NCBI RefSeq assembly: GCF_000429605.1
Contig: NZ_AUCE01000012.1
Location: forward strand, 310,001 to 374,000
Length of the DNA: 64,000 bases
Origin: Azonexus hydrophilus DSM 23864
GTDB taxonomy: Bacteria; Pseudomonadota; Gammaproteobacteria; Burkholderiales; Rhodocyclaceae
Reading direction: 5' to 3'
Position 1 is the stretch's first letter, and each line of letters starts with the position of its first letter. Of the stretch, positions 61,497 to 64,000 are shown in pieces. The translations under genes were made by a program, and so were the position numbers. The notes under the pieces are model-generated. The model made no database searches. It was not told where the DNA came from and worked only from the letters and a program-made list of their open reading frames with translations.

Positions 61497-62474
61497 CTAC
61501 GCGATTCGTTGATAGCGCGTGAAGACCGTTTCGGTAAGTCTCTCGGGCGTCAGGCCGTGCATGTCGAGAAGGTAGGGATATTCGCCGGCCTTGTCGAACT
61601 TGTCAGCCAGTCCAATGATTTCCAATGGCGGATGTTGCCCGAATCCAGCGAGATGCTCGGCAACGGCACTGCCCAGTCCGCCGATGCGGCTATGCTCTTC
61701 AAGCGTTACCATAAGTTTTGTTGTTGTACAGAGATGCTCGAGCACGCCGGTGTCGAGGGGTTTCAAAGTGTGCATATTGACCACGCTGCATGAAATACCC
61801 TTCGCCTCAAGACGTATCGCAGTTTCCAATGCTGCATGGACCATCGAGCCGGTAGCAATCAGCGCGATGTCCTTCCCCTCGCGGAGGGTGATGGCCTTGC
61901 CGATCTCGAATGGATAGTCAGCCTGGTAAACGACCGGAGTGTTGACGCTGCCCGTCAGGCGGATGTACATCGGGCCATGATGGCTGGCTGCGGCGAAAAC
62001 GGTTTTAGCGATTTCGCCGCAGTCCGCCGGGCAGACAACCGTCAGATTGGGAATCGCACGCATGATTGCGGCGTCTTCCAATCCATAGTGCGAGTTGCCT
62101 AGCAGTCCCATGGCCAGCCCGCTGCCGATGGCGACGGCCTTGACATTGAGTTCCATGTATCCGAGATTCATGCGGATTTGCTCTGCTGCCCGCATGGAAA
62201 TGAATGGGGCAAAAGATGTCGCGAATACCGTGAAGCCTTCTTTGGCCAATCCGCCCGCGATACCGATCATGTTCTGTTCGGCGATGCCGACATTCAGGAA
62301 TTGTTCCGGATAACTGTTCCTGAAGCGCTCCAAGCCTGACGAGTTGCCCAGGTCGGCCGATAAAACCATAAGCTTCGGGTCCGAACCCGCAAGGGCTAGG
62401 ATGGCCTGGCCGAACATGCCGCGGCTGCCCAGACGCGACCACAGTCTGGCGTTGGCCGGGGTGATTTCCATCAT
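61497..62474 (-). CDS. Transketolase, C-terminal subunit
   Basis: Protein of 325 aa matching the pyrimidine-binding and C-terminal domains of transketolase. The catalytic Glu motif occurs as NVGIAEQNMIGIAGGLAKEG, and HYGLEDAAIMRAIPNLTVVC is typical of the split-transketolase and DXS-like family. It overlaps the N-terminal subunit gene by 4 bases. Split transketolases usually work as two-chain enzymes, transferring ketol units between sugar phosphates, and recur in pathways for unusual sugars. The neighbouring glycosyltransferase and SDR suggest that role here. Confidence 0.92.
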   Translation of the reverse strand: MMEITPANARLWSRLGSRGMFGQAILALAGSDPKLMVLSADLGNSSGLERFRNSYPEQFLNVGIAEQNMIGIAGGLAKEGFTVFATSFAPFISMRAAEQIRMNLGYMELNVKAVAIGSGLAMGLLGNSHYGLEDAAIMRAIPNLTVVCPADCGEIAKTVFAAASHHGPMYIRLTGSVNTPVVYQADYPFEIGKAITLREGKDIALIATGSMVHAALETAIRLEAKGISCSVVNMHTLKPLDTGVLEHLCTTTKLMVTLEEHSRIGGLGSAVAEHLAGFGQHPPLEIIGLADKFDKAGEYPYLLDMHGLTPERLTETVFTRYQRIA

Positions 62475-63289
62475 TGAATTTCTCCCACTTCGGCGATTGC
62501 ACGCTCAAAATTTGCCTGCGTCAGGCGATTGTGGTGCCAGTCATTATTGTTCTCCATAAAGGAGATTCCTTTACCCTTGACCGTGTGGGCGACGAGCACC
62601 CGCGGACACCCCGGGCGGGGCGGGCGAGTCATGGCCGAGAATAGTTCCGGGATGCAATGGCCATCGACGTCGCAGGCGTCCCAGCCGAAACTTCCCAATT
62701 TTTCGGAAAGCCCCCCCAGATCCATGATTTTCCTGCTGTCGCCGTCGCTCTGAAGCTGGTTGTAGTCGATGATGGCGATCAGGTTGTCGAGTTTGAACTG
62801 TGCGGCCGACATGATGCTTTCCCAGACGGAGCCTTCGTTGCATTCGCCGTCCCCGAGCAGTACGTATATCTTGTGATTCTGATGTTTTCTTCTGGCGGCC
62901 AGTGCCAGGCCGATGGCCATTGAAAGACCGTGCCCCAAACTTCCGTTGGAAGACTCGATGCCCAATGCGGGATTCATGACCGGGTGGGCAATCAGGTCGC
63001 TGCCATTGTGCTGGAAGGTCTTGAATGTTTCTTCGGAAATCATGCCGGCCGCGAGCAGCGCGCTGTAGAAGCCGAGAACGCCGTGACCTTTGCTCAGGAT
63101 GAATCGATCACGGTCCGCCCACGAGGGATTCTTGGGGTCGAAACGGAGTACTCTCCCATATAGGGTGGCGGTGATTTCGACAATTGACAGTCCGCCGCCA
63201 AGATGCGCACTGAGATTGCAAGCGAGACTCGCCTCAAGGATATTTCGCCGCATGAAGCGGGCCATGTTTTCCAATTCGTCAAAATTCAT
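62471..63289 (-). CDS. Transketolase, N-terminal (thiamine diphosphate) subunit
   Basis: Protein of 272 aa matching the pyrophosphate-binding domain of transketolase. Thiamine-site residues lie in ILSKGHGVLGFYSALLAAGM and the metal motif is LLGDGECNEGSVWESIMSAA with IIDYNQLQSD. The ATG at 63289 was chosen where homology begins; the frame remains open upstream inside the SDR gene. It overlaps the C-terminal subunit (4 bases) and follows the SDR by 14 bases, so the three form one operon. Confidence 0.93.
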   Translation of the reverse strand: MNFDELENMARFMRRNILEASLACNLSAHLGGGLSIVEITATLYGRVLRFDPKNPSWADRDRFILSKGHGVLGFYSALLAAGMISEETFKTFQHNGSDLIAHPVMNPALGIESSNGSLGHGLSMAIGLALAARRKHQNHKIYVLLGDGECNEGSVWESIMSAAQFKLDNLIAIIDYNQLQSDGDSRKIMDLGGLSEKLGSFGWDACDVDGHCIPELFSAMTRPPRPGCPRVLVAHTVKGKGISFMENNNDWHHNRLTQANFERAIAEVGEIQ

Positions 63290-63303
63290 CGCCCAAGCTC
63301 TCT

Positions 63304-64000
63304 TCAAAGAATGCCGCCATCGACACGAATGACCTGCCCGGTAATGTAACTGGAAAGATCGCTGGCCAGAAAGAGGGCGACGTTGGCGATTTCGTCGGGC
63401 TCCGCAGCGCGTTTCAGTGCTGACGCCTCGATCAGGCGGTTGCGGGCGAGCGGGTCCATCTGGTCGTACATGTCGGTGTGGGTGATGCTGGGGGCGATGG
63501 CATTGACCCGGATACCCGAGGCGCCGAGTTCGCTGGCCATGGTCCGGGTGGCCTGGATCAATGCGGCTTTGCTCGCCCCATAGGCGGTCATCCCGGGTTC
63601 GCCGATCAGCCCGGCGACCGAAGCCAGGTTGATGATGCTGCCCGAGCGCTGGCGCGCCATCAGTCGTGAAATCGATTGAGTGAACTGCAATTGGGCAAAG
63701 AAGTTGATCTCGAATATCTGGCGCAGGTCTCTCTGGGTGGTCATCTGGAACAGTGCGCCGCTGGCCGCTCCCGCATTGTTGACCAGGATGTCGATCTGAC
63801 GTCGCATGCCGACGATGCTGGCCACGGCTTCCTTGGTTGCGTCGGTCGAGGTCAGGTCGAAAGAAACGATCTCGATGGCGACGCCATGCGTTGCCGCCAA
63901 TTGGGCGCAATGCTGCGCGAAATCGGCGGTCTCGGCTCGGACGCAAGCGATGATGCTGGCGCCCTGGGCGACAAAAGCATTCAGCGTGGCCAGTCCGATG
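63304..64000 (-). CDS. Short-chain dehydrogenase/reductase (5' truncated by window)
   Basis: SDR-family oxidoreductase; 231 residues are visible and the N-terminal few are beyond the window. The visible start IGLATLNAFVAQGASIIAC is the end of the nucleotide-binding glycine motif; ILVNNAG, the catalytic Ser in INLASVAG and Tyr-Lys in YGASKAALIQ follow, and the tail reads ITGQVIRVDGG, as in FabG-like reductases. Substrate unknown; next to split transketolase it may reduce a sugar intermediate. Cotranscription with the transketolase genes is likely from the 14-base gap. Confidence 0.9.
   Translation of the reverse strand, partial: IGLATLNAFVAQGASIIACVRAETADFAQHCAQLAATHGVAIEIVSFDLTSTDATKEAVASIVGMRRQIDILVNNAGAASGALFQMTTQRDLRQIFEINFFAQLQFTQSISRLMARQRSGSIINLASVAGLIGEPGMTAYGASKAALIQATRTMASELGASGIRVNAIAPSITHTDMYDQMDPLARNRLIEASALKRAAEPDEIANVALFLASDLSSYITGQVIRVDGGIL

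Noticed and set aside
1..64000. Search for tRNA, rRNA, CRISPR arrays, IS elements and att sites
   Set aside because: No cloverleaf, rRNA-like segment, spaced repeat array, transposase or terminal inverted repeats were noticed; gaps are short.

Overview
The window is 64 kb of high-GC chromosome that is almost entirely chemotaxis and flagellar genes. It points to a Gram-negative betaproteobacterium, and gene content and order (flhBAF-flhG-fliA-motAB, flgNMA / flgBCDEFGHIJKL, fliE-to-fliR) suggest a Rhodocyclales relative such as Dechloromonas or Azonexus. P- and L-ring genes (flgI, flgH) confirm a Gram-negative motor. No rRNA, tRNA, IS element, prophage or CRISPR array was seen. No stretch without a gene exceeds 200 bases.

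Layout. (1) 1-9733 (+): chemosensory operon with a 5'-truncated cheA, cheW, two large transducers with PAS-like modules, cheR, cheD and cheB. (2) 9811-15348 (+): STAS-domain protein, two tandem cheV genes, cheY, cheZ and a second, complete cheA, closed by a strong terminator. (3) 15526-23366 (+): export gate flhBA, polar placement/number genes flhF-flhG, sigma-28 fliA and stator motAB. (4) 23382-24856 (-): flgN, flgM, flgA. (5) 24953-35833 (+): rod, hook, rings and hook-junction genes flgB-L plus an unknown lipoprotein. (6) 35827-41161 (-): fliKLMNOPQR. (7) 41258-43109 (-): two unusual non-flagellar genes (a GSCFA protein and a probable SGNH-like protein) lying between fliJ and fliK. (8) 43161-48478 (-): fliFGHIJ. 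(9) 48568-51485 (+): FlrB/FlrC-type sigma-54 two-component system, then fliE. (10) 51496-57323 (-): a small membrane protein, ycgR-type PilZ brake, FlhB C-domain homologue, second FliK-like protein, fliT, fliS, fliD, flaG and a very short flagellin. (11) 57439-64000 (-): a 1333-aa multi-domain glycosyltransferase, split transketolase and a truncated SDR, probably a glycan or surface-modification locus.

Regulatory logic readable from the DNA: near-consensus sigma-54 (-24/-12) elements precede flgB, fliK and fliE. Sigma-28 elements with exact 11-base spacers precede flgM, flgK and fliC. With FlrBC, FlhG, FliA and FlgM encoded here, this fits a Pseudomonas/Vibrio-like hierarchy: sigma-54 for basal body and hook, then sigma-28 for hook-junction proteins, filament and the anti-sigma factor. 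No FlhDC or FleQ/FlrA homologue is in the window.

The least explained items are the GSCFA/SGNH pair inside the fli region, the multi-glycosyltransferase/transketolase/SDR block beside a minimal flagellin, an FlhG whose Walker A lysines are replaced, and an Ala-rich insertion in the hook protein.
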